DNA of 64,000 bases from Alterluteimonas quercicellularis (GCF_021191635.1 NZ_JAIWPR010000030.1:1-64000); one strand, 5' to 3'; shown: positions 43,559-52,387, numbered from the stretch's first letter. Made by a program: numbers and translations. The notes: generated from the letters alone by a model not told the origin.

Positions 43559-46500
43559 TGTCGGGGGCGGCGCGCGAGCAGGCGACCCAGGAGCAGGCGG
43601 ATGCGTCGGCGGCGCCCGACCGGCCGCTGACCGAGGCGCAGTCGGGCCTGTGGTACGCGCAGCGGCTGGCGCCCGACAACCCGGCGTTCAACACCGCGCA
43701 CGCGCTGTGGATCGACGGCGCGCTCGACGTGCCGGCGTTCGTGCGCGCAGCCGAACGCGCCGCCGCCGAGGCGCCGGCGCTATCGCTGCGCATGCGCGAC
43801 ACCGCCGGCGGCCCGCGCCAGCGCGTCGACCCCGAGCACCTGCCGCGGCTGGAGGTCGTCGACCTGTCGCACGAGGCCGACCCGGAGAACGCCGCGCGCA
43901 CCGCGATGCGCCACGACCGCGACACCCCGGTCGACCCGGCGCGCGACCGCCTCGCGCTGCAGCGCCTGTACGTCCTCGGCGACGCGCGCTTCGCCTGGTA
44001 CCTGCGCGTGCACCATCTCGCGACCGACGGCTACGGCATGGCGCTGCTGACCGAGCGCGCGCTCATCTTGTACGGCGCGTCGCGCGGCGAAGGCGAGGCC
44101 GGCGCGCCGTTCGCATCGCTCGATGGCGTGATCGCCGAGGACGCCGCCTACGCGGCGTCGGACAAGCGCGCCAGGGACGCCGCGTACTGGCGCGAGGCCC
44201 TGGCCGGCCTGCCGGCCGTGTCCGGCCTGGGCGCCGGTTTCGCGCCGGCCGCGCATGGCTGCCACCGGCTGAGCGTCGCGCTCGACGCGCCATTGCGGAC
44301 GGACCTGCTCGCGCTGGCGCAGCGGCTCGAACAGCCCTGGCCCGACCTGCTGACCGCCCTGACCGTCGAGTACTGCCGGCGCATGGCCGGACAGGCCGAG
44401 GCGGTGATCGGCGTGCCGTACATGGGGCGCCTCGGCAGCGCCTCGGCGCGGGTGCCGGCGATGGTGATGAACGTGCTGCCGCTGCGCGCGCCGGCGATGC
44501 CCGGCGCCTCGCTGGCCGAGTACGTGCAGGCGATCGCGCGCGCGCTGGTGCGCGGCCGCCGCCACGGCCGCTACCGCGGCGAGCAGCTGCGCCGCGACCT
44601 CGGCCTGATCGGCGGCCAGCGCCGGCTGCACGGCCCGCTGGTCAACGTGCAGCCGTTCTACCGGCCGCCGCGGCTGTCCGGCGCGCAGGTGCGCCTGGAG
44701 ATCCTCGGCACCGGGCCGATCGACGACGTCACGATCGGCTTCCGCGGCGACGGCACGAGCGCGCTGGACCTGGAGTTCGAGGCCCATCCCGATCTGTACA
44801 CCGCCGACGATGTCGCCGCGCATGCCGAGCGGCTGCAGGCCTTCCTCGCCGCGGCCTGCACGGCGGACGGCATCGACGACATCCCGCTCGCCACGCCCGG
44901 CGAGGCGCGGCGCACGCTGATCGACTTCAACGCCACCGCGCACCCGGTGCCCGACACCACGCTGGCCGCGCTGATCGAGGCGGGCATGGCGGCGACGCCG
45001 GAGGCGCCGGCGCTGGCCTTCGGCGACGCCACGCTGACTTACGCCGAACTCGACCGCCGCACCCGCGCGCTGGCGCGCGCACTGCAGGCGCGCGGGGTCG
45101 GCCGCGACGGCGTGGTCGCGGTCGCGCTGCCGCGCTCGCTCGAACTCGTCATCGCGCTGGTCGCGGTGCTGCGCGCCGGCGGCGCCTACCTGCCGCTGGA
45201 CCTCGCACACCCGAAGGAGCGTCTGGCGCGGATCCTGCGCTCGGCACGGCCGGCCTGCGTGCTGGCAGCGGCCGATACGGCGGGCCTGTGGCCCGGCGAC
45301 GTGGCGCTGTTCCCGCCCGCCGACTGGCCTGGCGTCGACGAGTCCGAAGCCGACGACGCGCCGTTCGCATCCACCGCGCAGCCCGACGACGCGGCCTACG
45401 TGATCTACACCTCCGGCTCGACCGGCGAGCCCAAGGGCGTCGTGGTCGAGCACCGCGCGATCGTCAACCGGCTCGAATGGATGCGCGCCCACTACGGGAT
45501 CGACGCGTCCGACCGCATCCTGCAGAAGACCCCGGCGACCTTCGACGTCTCGGTCTGGGAGTTCTTCCTGCCGCTGCTGGCCGGCGCCGTGCTCGACGTC
45601 GCGCCGCCCGACGCGCATCGCGACCCGGTGGCGCTGGCGCGGCTGATCCGCACGCGCTGCATCACCACGCTGCACTTCGTGCCGTCGATGCTGGCCGCGT
45701 TCCTGGCCGCGCCCGAGGCGCAGGGGCTCGCCGTGCGCCGGGTGTTCTGCAGCGGCGAGGCGCTGGACGCCGACCTGCGCGACCGCTTCCACCGCACCGT
45801 GCGCGCCGAGCTGCACAACCTCTACGGGCCGACCGAGGCCGCGGTCGACGTCAGCGGGTGGCCGGCGTCGGCCGACGACACCTCGCGCCCGGTGCCGATC
45901 GGCTTCCCGGTCTGGAACACCCGGCTGTACGTGCTCGATGCGCGCATGCGGCCGCTGCCGCCGGGCGTGGTCGGCGACCTGTACCTGGGCGGCGTGCAGC
46001 TCGCGCGGGGGTATCTGGGCCGCGACGACCTGACCGCCGAGCGCTTCATCGCCGACCCGCACCGGCCCGGGGAGCGGATCTACCGCACCGGCGACCTGGC
46101 GCGCTGGCGCGGCGACGGCGCGGTCGAGTTCCTCGGCCGCAGCGACCACCAGGTCAAGCTGCGCGGGCTGCGCATCGAGCTGGGCGAGATCGAGGCCGCG
46201 ATCGTCGCCAGCGGCCGTGCCGCGCAGGCCGCGGTGATCGTGCGCGAGGACCGCGCCGGCGACCGCCGGCTGGTCGGCTACCTGCAGCCGGCCGGGGCGG
46301 GCGCCTTCGACGCCGACGCGCTGCGCGCCTTCGTCGCCGCGCAGGTGCCCGACTACATGGTGCCGGCCGCGTTCGTCGCGCTCGCCGACTGGCCGGTGAC
46401 CGCCAACGGCAAGCTCGACCGCGGCGCGCTGCCGGCGCCGGCCTTCGAGGCCGTGGCGTTCGTGGCGCCGCGCACGCCGACCGAGGAGGCGGTCGCCGCG

Positions 46501-47520
46501 CTGTTCGCCGAGGCGCTCGGCCTCGACCGCGTCGGCGGCGACGGCGATTTCTTCGCGCTCGGCGGCGACTCGCTGTCCGCCGTGCACCTGCTGATGGCGA
46601 TCCAGCGCCGCTTCGGCCGCGATCCGGGCCTCGGCGCGCTGTTCGCCACGCCGACCGTGGCCGGCATCGCCGCGCTGCTCGACGCCGACGACGCGACGCC
46701 CGACCACGGCCTCGGCCCGACCATCGCGCTGGCGCGCGGCGAGGCGGCGCTGGCGCCCCTCGCGCTTGCCCCCTTGTTCGTCGTGCACCCGGCCGGCGGC
46801 ATCGCCTGGTGCTACCGCGAACTGGCGCGCGCGCTGCGGCCGCGCCGCGACGTGCACGGCCTGCAGTCGCCGGCGCTGGACCTCGCGCAGCCGCTGCCGG
46901 GCAGCATCGTCGCACTGGCCGACGACTACGCACGGCGCGCCGCCGCGCTGCAGCCCGACGGCCCGCTGCACCTGCTGGGGTGGTCGGTCGGCGGCATCCT
47001 CGCCCAGGCGATGGCGGTGCGGCTGCGCGCGCTGGGCCGCGAGGTCGGCGTGCTCGCGCTGCTCGACGCCTATCCCGCCGAGTGCTGGCGCGCCGAACCC
47101 GAGCCCGACGCCGTCGATGCGCTGCGCGCGCTGCTGGCGATCGCCGGCTACGACCCGGATCGCTATCCCGACCTGCGCAGCCGCGAGGCGATCGTCGACT
47201 TCCTGCGCCGCGGCGACAGCGCGCTCGGCAACCTGCCGGCCGCGGTGCTCGACGGCGTGGTGCGCGCGGTGACCGACACCAACCGCCTCGTGCGCCGGCA
47301 CCACCACGCCCGCTACGACGGCACGCTGCTGCACGTGCGCGCCGGCCACGACCATGCCGACCGGCCGCAGCTGCAGTCCGCGCTGTGGCAGGCGCACGCG
47401 GCGCGGGTCGAGGCGGTCGAACTGCCGTTCAGGCACGGCGAGCTGACCGGCCGCGACGCCACCGCCGCGATCGCGCCGCTGCTCGACGCGCGGCTCGCGG
47501 CGTTCGACAGGCGCGTGTAG
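43558..47520 (+). CDS. entF: Enterobactin-type NRPS EntF (C-A-T-TE)
   Basis: 1320 aa. Condensation domain ~15-440 with HHLATDG (His 152-153); adenylation ~470-960 with YTSGSTGEPKG, FDVSVWE (662-668) and YRTGDLARW; thiolation with LGGDSL (Ser 1005); thioesterase ~1050-1315 with GWSVGG (Ser 1143). Reading the adenylation pocket by eye gives D-V-W-H-F-S-L-V-D-K, the serine code of E. coli EntF. The enzyme should join DHB to Ser and cyclise three units. No epimerase, MbtH or extra module is present. ATG in a TGATG overlap. The TAG stop is part of a REP element. Confidence 0.95.
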   Translation: MSGAAREQATQEQADASAAPDRPLTEAQSGLWYAQRLAPDNPAFNTAHALWIDGALDVPAFVRAAERAAAEAPALSLRMRDTAGGPRQRVDPEHLPRLEVVDLSHEADPENAARTAMRHDRDTPVDPARDRLALQRLYVLGDARFAWYLRVHHLATDGYGMALLTERALILYGASRGEGEAGAPFASLDGVIAEDAAYAASDKRARDAAYWREALAGLPAVSGLGAGFAPAAHGCHRLSVALDAPLRTDLLALAQRLEQPWPDLLTALTVEYCRRMAGQAEAVIGVPYMGRLGSASARVPAMVMNVLPLRAPAMPGASLAEYVQAIARALVRGRRHGRYRGEQLRRDLGLIGGQRRLHGPLVNVQPFYRPPRLSGAQVRLEILGTGPIDDVTIGFRGDGTSALDLEFEAHPDLYTADDVAAHAERLQAFLAAACTADGIDDIPLATPGEARRTLIDFNATAHPVPDTTLAALIEAGMAATPEAPALAFGDATLTYAELDRRTRALARALQARGVGRDGVVAVALPRSLELVIALVAVLRAGGAYLPLDLAHPKERLARILRSARPACVLAAADTAGLWPGDVALFPPADWPGVDESEADDAPFASTAQPDDAAYVIYTSGSTGEPKGVVVEHRAIVNRLEWMRAHYGIDASDRILQKTPATFDVSVWEFFLPLLAGAVLDVAPPDAHRDPVALARLIRTRCITTLHFVPSMLAAFLAAPEAQGLAVRRVFCSGEALDADLRDRFHRTVRAELHNLYGPTEAAVDVSGWPASADDTSRPVPIGFPVWNTRLYVLDARMRPLPPGVVGDLYLGGVQLARGYLGRDDLTAERFIADPHRPGERIYRTGDLARWRGDGAVEFLGRSDHQVKLRGLRIELGEIEAAIVASGRAAQAAVIVREDRAGDRRLVGYLQPAGAGAFDADALRAFVAAQVPDYMVPAAFVALADWPVTANGKLDRGALPAPAFEAVAFVAPRTPTEEAVAALFAEALGLDRVGGDGDFFALGGDSLSAVHLLMAIQRRFGRDPGLGALFATPTVAGIAALLDADDATPDHGLGPTIALARGEAALAPLALAPLFVVHPAGGIAWCYRELARALRPRRDVHGLQSPALDLAQPLPGSIVALADDYARRAAALQPDGPLHLLGWSVGGILAQAMAVRLRALGREVGVLALLDAYPAECWRAEPEPDAVDALRALLAIAGYDPDRYPDLRSREAIVDFLRRGDSALGNLPAAVLDGVVRAVTDTNRLVRRHHHARYDGTLLHVRAGHDHADRPQLQSALWQAHAARVEAVELPFRHGELTGRDATAAIAPLLDARLAAFDRRV

Positions 47521-47592
47521 GCGCGCGCTTGCGCGCGATGCCTTTTCTGCACGGCGCGGATGGACAGAACATCGCGCGCAAGCGTGCTCCTA
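47517..47592. repeat. REP inverted pair between entF and entA
   Basis: The left arm (47517-47539) begins GTAGGCGCGCGCTTGCGCGC; its TAG is the entF stop. The right arm (47570-47592) is its near reverse complement. The pair fills most of the 98-base entF-entA gap. Confidence 0.85.
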
Positions 47593-47618
47593 TGAAGACA
47601 TATTGCGGAGAGACCGAC

Positions 47619-48389
47619 ATGCAACTCACAGGCTTCGACGGCAGGATCGCGCTGGTCACCGGCGCCGCCGGCGGCATCGGCGCCGCGGTCGTCGCGCTGC
47701 TGCGCGCCAGCGGCGCGACCGTGGTCGCGACCGACGTGCGGACGCCGGCCATCGCCGACGTTCCCGGGGCCGCGCCGGCGCACGCCTTCGCGCTCGACGT
47801 CACCGATGCCGCCGCGGTCGATGCGCTGGTCGCGCGGATCGAGGCCGAACTCGGTCCGATCGACCTCGCCGCGCACGTCGCCGGCGTGCTGTCGACCACG
47901 ACCGTGCTGGAAACCAGCGACGCCGAATGGCGGCGCACCTTCGCGGTCAACGCCGACGGCGTGTTCCACGTCGGCCGCGCGCTGGCCCGGGTCATGGCGC
48001 CGCGGCGTCGTGGTGCGCTGGTCGTCGTCGGCTCCAACGCCGCCGGCATCCCGCGCCACGCGATGTCGGCCTATGCCGCGTCCAAGGCCGCGGCGACGAT
48101 GTTCGTGCGCTGCCTCGGGCTGGAACTCGCGCCGCTGGGCGTTCGCTGCAACCTCGTCGCGCCCGGCTCCACGCGCACGCCGATGCAGACCGGCATGTGG
48201 GCCGACGACCAGGGCGAGGCGCGGGTGATCGCCGGCACGCTCGAGACCTTCAAGAGCGGCATCCCGCTCGGCAAGCTGGCCGAGCCGGAGGACATCGCCC
48301 ACGCCACGATGTTCCTGCTCTCGGAGCAGGCCGGCCACATCGCGATGCAGGACCTCTACGTCGACGGCGGGGCGACGCTGCGGGGGTGA
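47619..48389 (+). CDS. entA: 2,3-dihydro-2,3-dihydroxybenzoate dehydrogenase
   Basis: 256 aa short-chain dehydrogenase that oxidises 2,3-dihydro-2,3-DHB to 2,3-DHB with NAD+. NAD motif TGAAGGIG (14-21), NVAG-like AHVAGVLSTTTVLE, VVVGSNAAGIPRHAMSAYAASKAA with Y152 and K156 as catalytic pair, and the EntA-like TRTPMQTGMWADD. GGAG lies before ATG 47619. It is the only ent gene not overlapping its neighbour: a REP pair separates it from entF. Confidence 0.94.
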   Translation: MQLTGFDGRIALVTGAAGGIGAAVVALLRASGATVVATDVRTPAIADVPGAAPAHAFALDVTDAAAVDALVARIEAELGPIDLAAHVAGVLSTTTVLETSDAEWRRTFAVNADGVFHVGRALARVMAPRRRGALVVVGSNAAGIPRHAMSAYAASKAAATMFVRCLGLELAPLGVRCNLVAPGSTRTPMQTGMWADDQGEARVIAGTLETFKSGIPLGKLAEPEDIAHATMFLLSEQAGHIAMQDLYVDGGATLRG

Positions 48390-48435
48390 GCATCGCGCCC
48401 GGCCGACCGACGCGACGCGGGATGCCCGCGACGGT

Positions 48436-48458
48436 CGCGCGCGAGCGCGGTCCTGCGA
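48436..48458. repeat. Degenerate single REP arm
   Basis: GTCGCGCGCGAGCGC followed by a mutated GTAG end, in the 136-base gap between entA and the lipoprotein gene. Confidence 0.6.
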
Positions 48459-48525
48459 GCGGATGGATTGCCGGCCCGGCGGGGAACCGCGAAGCTGCCC
48501 GTCTCGCTCATCCCGGGGAGGACCG

Positions 48526-48879
48526 ATGGCGTCATCGACCGGAACGGCGGGCCGGACCCGCAGCGGGCATCCCGTAGCGGCATGGGGGCCGGCGGCCGCG
48601 CTGCTGCTGGCGGCCTGCGCGGGCGGCGTGCCTGGACACCGCAACACCCCCGTCGACGGCGTCCCGCATCTGCCCAGGGACGCACGCGAAGTGGCGCAGC
48701 GCCTGGCCGCGTGCGTGCACCTCTCCGGGGAGTTCGGCGGCGACGGGTCGGAGCGCGACCGCGAGGTCGCCGGCGAGATGACGCGGCTGTGCTGCGAGAC
48801 GGTGGAGGCCGACGTTGCTGCCGTGCGCCTGCGCTACGCCGGGAATCCCGAGGTGCTGGAGGCGCTGTCTGGCGGGTAG
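48526..48879 (+). CDS. Small hypothetical lipoprotein
   Basis: 117 aa. GGGGAGG precedes ATG 48526. The N-terminus reaches a lipobox-like LLLAAC at ~residue 31 after a rather long and weakly hydrophobic leader (AAWGPAAALLLAAC). The mature part is hydrophilic and has Cys residues in LAACVHLSGEFGGDGSERD and TRLCCETVEADV, ending in a helix (VAAVRLRYAGNPEVLEAL). I do not recognise the family with certainty. The next gene starts 9 bases later, so the two may be an operon. Confidence 0.65.
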   Translation: MASSTGTAGRTRSGHPVAAWGPAAALLLAACAGGVPGHRNTPVDGVPHLPRDAREVAQRLAACVHLSGEFGGDGSERDREVAGEMTRLCCETVEADVAAVRLRYAGNPEVLEALSGG

Positions 48880-48888
48880 GATGCCCGC

Positions 48889-49617
48889 ATGGCCGACGAC
48901 GGGACGTCATCCGGGGCGTGCAGGAAGCGGGGCCTCGCCCGCGCGCTCGCTTCCGGCGTCCTCGTGGCGGCGATGCCGCTGTGCGCAGCCCAGAGCGTCT
49001 GCCATGGCACGCCGGCGGACGGGCGGCTGGAGGCCGGCGTGCGGCTGCCGCTGCGGGGCGACAACTTCGTGCCCTACAGCGAGCTCGGCGTGCGGCTCGG
49101 GCGGACCCATGTCCACGACCGGGTCGCGCGGGCGGTGACGGCCGCCTATGCCGCGCTCGCCGCCTCCAGGCCGGACACGGTGTACGTGTACGGCGAGACC
49201 GGCTTCGCGCAGGGCGGGCGCTTCGAGCCGCATCGCACGCACCGCAACGGGCTGTCGGTCGACTTCATGGTGCCGGTGGCCGACGCCCGCGGCCGCTCGG
49301 TGCCGCTGCCGGCCAGCGCGGATAACCGCTTCGGCTACGACATCGAGTTCGACGACGAGGCGCGCGCCGGCGAACTGCGCATCGATTTCGATGCCGTCGC
49401 CGCGCACCTGCTGGCCCTGCATGCGGCGGCCGAAGGCGAGGGCATCCGGATCGGCCGGGTGATCTTCGAGCCGGCCTACCTGCCGCGCCTGTTCGCGGCG
49501 GAGCAGGGCGCGCTCGTCCGGCGCCGGATCGCCTTCATGCAGCGCCCGGCCTGGGTCCGGCACGACGAGCACTACCACGTCGATTTCGAGCTGCCGTGCC
49601 GGCCGCTGCGGGATTGA
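48889..49617 (+). CDS. Penicillin-insensitive murein endopeptidase-like protein
   Basis: 242 aa. A signal peptide is likely (ARALASGVLVAAMPLCAAQ). The core has RFEPHRTHRNGLSVDFMVPV and, near the C-terminus, VRHDEHYHVDFELPC. These His and Asp residues match the zinc-binding HxxxxxxxD and HxH motifs of LAS/M74 (MepA-like) endopeptidases that cut cross-linked peptidoglycan. It is periplasmic by inference. It may be exported without a lipobox. Not closely similar to E. coli MepA by eye; the family call is by motif. Confidence 0.7.
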   Translation: MADDGTSSGACRKRGLARALASGVLVAAMPLCAAQSVCHGTPADGRLEAGVRLPLRGDNFVPYSELGVRLGRTHVHDRVARAVTAAYAALAASRPDTVYVYGETGFAQGGRFEPHRTHRNGLSVDFMVPVADARGRSVPLPASADNRFGYDIEFDDEARAGELRIDFDAVAAHLLALHAAAEGEGIRIGRVIFEPAYLPRLFAAEQGALVRRRIAFMQRPAWVRHDEHYHVDFELPCRPLRD

Positions 49618-49692
49618 GCGGCCGGGCGCGCCCGGCCCCCTGACCGGCGGCCTCGCGTCTGCGCGCCCATGCGAGGCTTCGGTCACGGATCG

Positions 49693-49712
49693 GATGTCCA
49701 CCGATGGACATC
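49693..49712. promoter_or_regulatory. Palindrome upstream of the pectate lyase gene
   Basis: GATGTCCA (49693-49700) and TGGACATC (49705-49712) form a perfect 8-base inverted repeat with a CCGA spacer, 106 bases before the start. It could be an operator. The binding factor is unknown. Confidence 0.5.
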
Positions 49713-49817
49713 GATTCCCCGGCGTGCCCATACTCGGCTCGACCTCTCCCCCGGTCGGTCTCCGGTTTCGCTCCAGATCCCGGGGCTCGGCCCCGTCTTG
49801 CCAGGAAGGAGAGGGAA

Positions 49818-51992
49818 ATGAGGAACGCGACAAGGACTTGGCTGCTGTGGGCGGCCGCCGTGGGCATGGCGGTCGCGGGCGCGGCGCACGCGCAGAGCGG
49901 TCCGAACCTGAGCCTCGGTGCGGGCGCCGACGGCTCCAGCAAGGGCGGGAGCACCAGCTACGGCCACGTGACCGACGGCAATCCGGGCACCTGGTGGTCG
50001 CCCAGCGGCACGACCGGGCGCATCTCGGTCAAGTGGAGCGCGCCGCAGACCGTCGGCACGGTGGTGATCCGCGAGCCGGCGGGCATGCAGGGCCGGATCG
50101 GCCCCTGGCGCCTGGTGAACAACGGCAACGGCCAGGTGCTGGCGACCGGATCGGGGGCGGGCACGATCGCCTTCGCGCCGGTCCCGGCGAGCAAGCTCAA
50201 CTTCGAGATCCTCGCCGCCAGCGGCACGCCTGCGGTGGCGGAGTTCGAGACCTACGCCGGCGGCGGGCCGTCGACGCCGCCGATGACACCGCTTACCGTG
50301 TCGCTCTCCGCGTCGGCCTCGGGCGCCGAGGCGCGGCTGTCCTGGTCGGTCGCCGGCGGCACCGCCGCCCGCCAGCAGGTCTACCGCGACCGCGACGCCG
50401 ACCCGGCCGGACGGACCCTGGTGGCCGACCACGTGGCCGGGACCGCCTATGCCGATCCGGTGCTTCCCGCCGGCACCTACTACTACTGGGTGCGCGCGCT
50501 CGACGCCGACGGCAACGGCTACGAGTCGTCGGCCGTGCCGGTGACCATCGCCTCGGGCGGCGGCGGGGGCAGCGCCGGCCCGGGCATCTCGGCCGCCTGC
50601 CGCGAGCTGGTGGAGAACCCGGCGGTGAACTGGCGCGAGTCGCCGACGCTGACCGGCGACCAGGCGATCGTGGCCTGCCTCGCCGAATCGCTCGGCACCC
50701 CGGTCGGCTTCGGCCACCGGGCCACCGGCGGCTACGACCCGGCCGGCGGCAGCACGCTGGTGGTGGTGACCCGGGGCGGGGCCGCGTCGCCCGAGCAGCA
50801 GATCCTCGATGCGATCGGCACCGACGCGCCGACCTGGATCGTGTTCGACAAGGACGACTTCGCCGCGCCGACCGAGGTCGCGATGTACCGCAACGGCTGC
50901 GCCAACCCGGCGGTGCTCGCCGCGCTGGGCGGCGCGACCGCGGCCGAGTGCCGCGACCACCGGCTGTGGTGCGCGAACCGGGGCGTATCCAGCGCCTCGT
51001 GCGAGGACACGTTCTTCAACACGCGGCTCAACGATTCCAGCCTGGACGCGCTGAAGCTGCCGCTGGTGCGTTCCAACACCACGATCGACGGCCGCGGCGC
51101 GAACGCCCGCTTCATCTTCAGCGGCTTCAAGCTCGGCTCCGACAGCAGCGGCAGCCCGACCCACAGCACGCGCAACGTCATCGTCACCAACAACCGCTTC
51201 GTCGGCGTCGGCCATACCGAGGACCACGACCTCGACCCCGACATGGTCCGCTCCACCGGCGCCTCGCACGACATCTGGATCCACCAGAACACGTTCGAGA
51301 ACACCGGCGATTCGGCCTACGACGTCAAGGTGGGCGCCTACGACATCACCGTGTCGTTCAACCGCCTGCACAACGTCAAGCGCGCCGCGCTGCACGGCTC
51401 CAGCGACAGCCATACCATCGACGCGCAGATCACCACGACGGTGCACAACAACCTGTACGTGACCACCGACGACGTGTTCGGCGACAGCGCCTACAACGGC
51501 CTGCGCCGCGTGCCGCTGCTGCGGCGCGGGCAGTCGCACCTGTTCAACAACGTCTTCTACGGCTACCGCAAGGACGTGCTGAGCGTGCGGGTGGGCGGGC
51601 GCATCGCGTTCGAGGACAACCTGTTCCTCAACAACATCGTCAACAGCAAGGGCGACGACCTCGACGACTGGATCGCCAACCTGCTGCGCGACGTGCGCGA
51701 CACCTCGGGGCTGCGCGTGGAGGGCAGCGTGGTCCGCTACTCGGACGCCAACTGCCAGGCCCAGGGCGCGCCCGGCGACCTGAGCCGGAGCGTCGGCTCG
51801 GTGCCGGACATGCTGGCGGCCTACGACGCCGGCTCGCTGGCGCTGATCGAGGACAACTGGCTGCCGGCGGACATGGACCTGGCGCGCTACGTGTTCGCGA
51901 CCGCGGGCAAGGGCGGCCTGGCGCCCTACATCTCGCCGGCGACGCCCGGCTTCGCCGCCATCGTCGCCGCGGCGCCGGCGGGCTGCCAGTAG
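49818..51992 (+). CDS. Secreted modular pectate lyase (PL1-like)
   Basis: 724 aa. AAGGAGAGG precedes ATG 49818. Signal peptide ~1-26 (AAAVGMAVAGAAHAQ). Residues ~28-150 resemble an F5/8-type (discoidin-like) carbohydrate-binding domain (HVTDGNPGTWWSPSGTTGRISVKW). About 160-250 is a fibronectin-III-like domain (VSLSASASGAEARLSWSV ... YYYWVRALDADGNGYESSAVPVTI), then a glycine linker. The catalytic part is a right-handed parallel beta-helix with TTIDGRGANARF, HDLDPDMVRSTGASHDIWIHQNTFENTGDSAYDVKVGAYDITVSFNRL and LRRVPLLRRGQSHLFNNVFYG, as in polysaccharide lyase family 1. Substrate is probably pectate, as inference. Confidence 0.85.
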   Translation: MRNATRTWLLWAAAVGMAVAGAAHAQSGPNLSLGAGADGSSKGGSTSYGHVTDGNPGTWWSPSGTTGRISVKWSAPQTVGTVVIREPAGMQGRIGPWRLVNNGNGQVLATGSGAGTIAFAPVPASKLNFEILAASGTPAVAEFETYAGGGPSTPPMTPLTVSLSASASGAEARLSWSVAGGTAARQQVYRDRDADPAGRTLVADHVAGTAYADPVLPAGTYYYWVRALDADGNGYESSAVPVTIASGGGGGSAGPGISAACRELVENPAVNWRESPTLTGDQAIVACLAESLGTPVGFGHRATGGYDPAGGSTLVVVTRGGAASPEQQILDAIGTDAPTWIVFDKDDFAAPTEVAMYRNGCANPAVLAALGGATAAECRDHRLWCANRGVSSASCEDTFFNTRLNDSSLDALKLPLVRSNTTIDGRGANARFIFSGFKLGSDSSGSPTHSTRNVIVTNNRFVGVGHTEDHDLDPDMVRSTGASHDIWIHQNTFENTGDSAYDVKVGAYDITVSFNRLHNVKRAALHGSSDSHTIDAQITTTVHNNLYVTTDDVFGDSAYNGLRRVPLLRRGQSHLFNNVFYGYRKDVLSVRVGGRIAFEDNLFLNNIVNSKGDDLDDWIANLLRDVRDTSGLRVEGSVVRYSDANCQAQGAPGDLSRSVGSVPDMLAAYDAGSLALIEDNWLPADMDLARYVFATAGKGGLAPYISPATPGFAAIVAAAPAGCQ

Positions 51993-52027
51993 CCCGCCCG
52001 AGCGCGCCCGTCCGTTCGCGGGCGGGC
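51992..52027 (+). terminator. Possible hairpin after the pectate lyase gene
   Basis: GCCCGCCCG (51992-52000) and CGGGCGGGC (52019-52027) are 9-base arms with an 18-base loop starting at the stop codon. No T run. Confidence 0.4.
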
Positions 52028-52042
52028 GCTGCAACGGTGCCG

Positions 52043-52103
52043 GTCGCGCGCAAGCGCGCTCCTACGGGAAAGCGCCCCTCGTAGGAGCGCGCTTGCGCGC
52101 GAC
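52043..52103. repeat. Perfect REP inverted pair (REPIN)
   Basis: Arms 52043-52065 and 52081-52103 are exact reverse complements (right arm begins GTAGGAGCGCGCTTGCGC) separated by 15 bases, between two convergent genes. Confidence 0.9.
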
Positions 52104-52111
52104 CTCGCCCG

Positions 52112-52387
52112 TTAGTGCGGCGGCCGCTCCGCCAGCGCCCGCCGCCCGGCCTCGGTCAGCACCGCCAGCGTGCGCGCGCCGTCCTCGACGGTGCGGACCC
52201 AGCCCGGGCCGCGGACGCCGCCGATGGCGTCCTCGCCGGCGTAGGCCAGCACGCGCATCAGCACGCTCATGCGCACGCCCAGGCGCTTGCACAGCCGCGG
52301 CAGCGAGACGCCCGCGGGATGGGCCGCCAGCTCGCGCAGCAGCGCTTCGGGCAGGGCCTGCTCGGTGGGGGGATGTTCAGCGGACAA
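52112..52387 (-). CDS. Small winged-helix-like protein of the oxidoreductase operon
   Basis: 91 aa if TTG 52387 is the start; that codon overlaps the end of the upstream oxidoreductase gene by 11 bases. The body is helix-rich and resembles a winged helix: ALPEALLRELAAHPAGVSLPRLCKRLGVRMSVLMRVLAYAGED, then GPGWVRTVEDGARTLAVLTEAGRRAL. The last part reads like a wing strand and helix. I do not know a named family. It is the last gene after YdeP-type oxidoreductase and FdhD and may regulate or assist that system; this is inference. Confidence 0.65.
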   Translation of the reverse strand: MSAEHPPTEQALPEALLRELAAHPAGVSLPRLCKRLGVRMSVLMRVLAYAGEDAIGGVRGPGWVRTVEDGARTLAVLTEAGRRALAERPPH

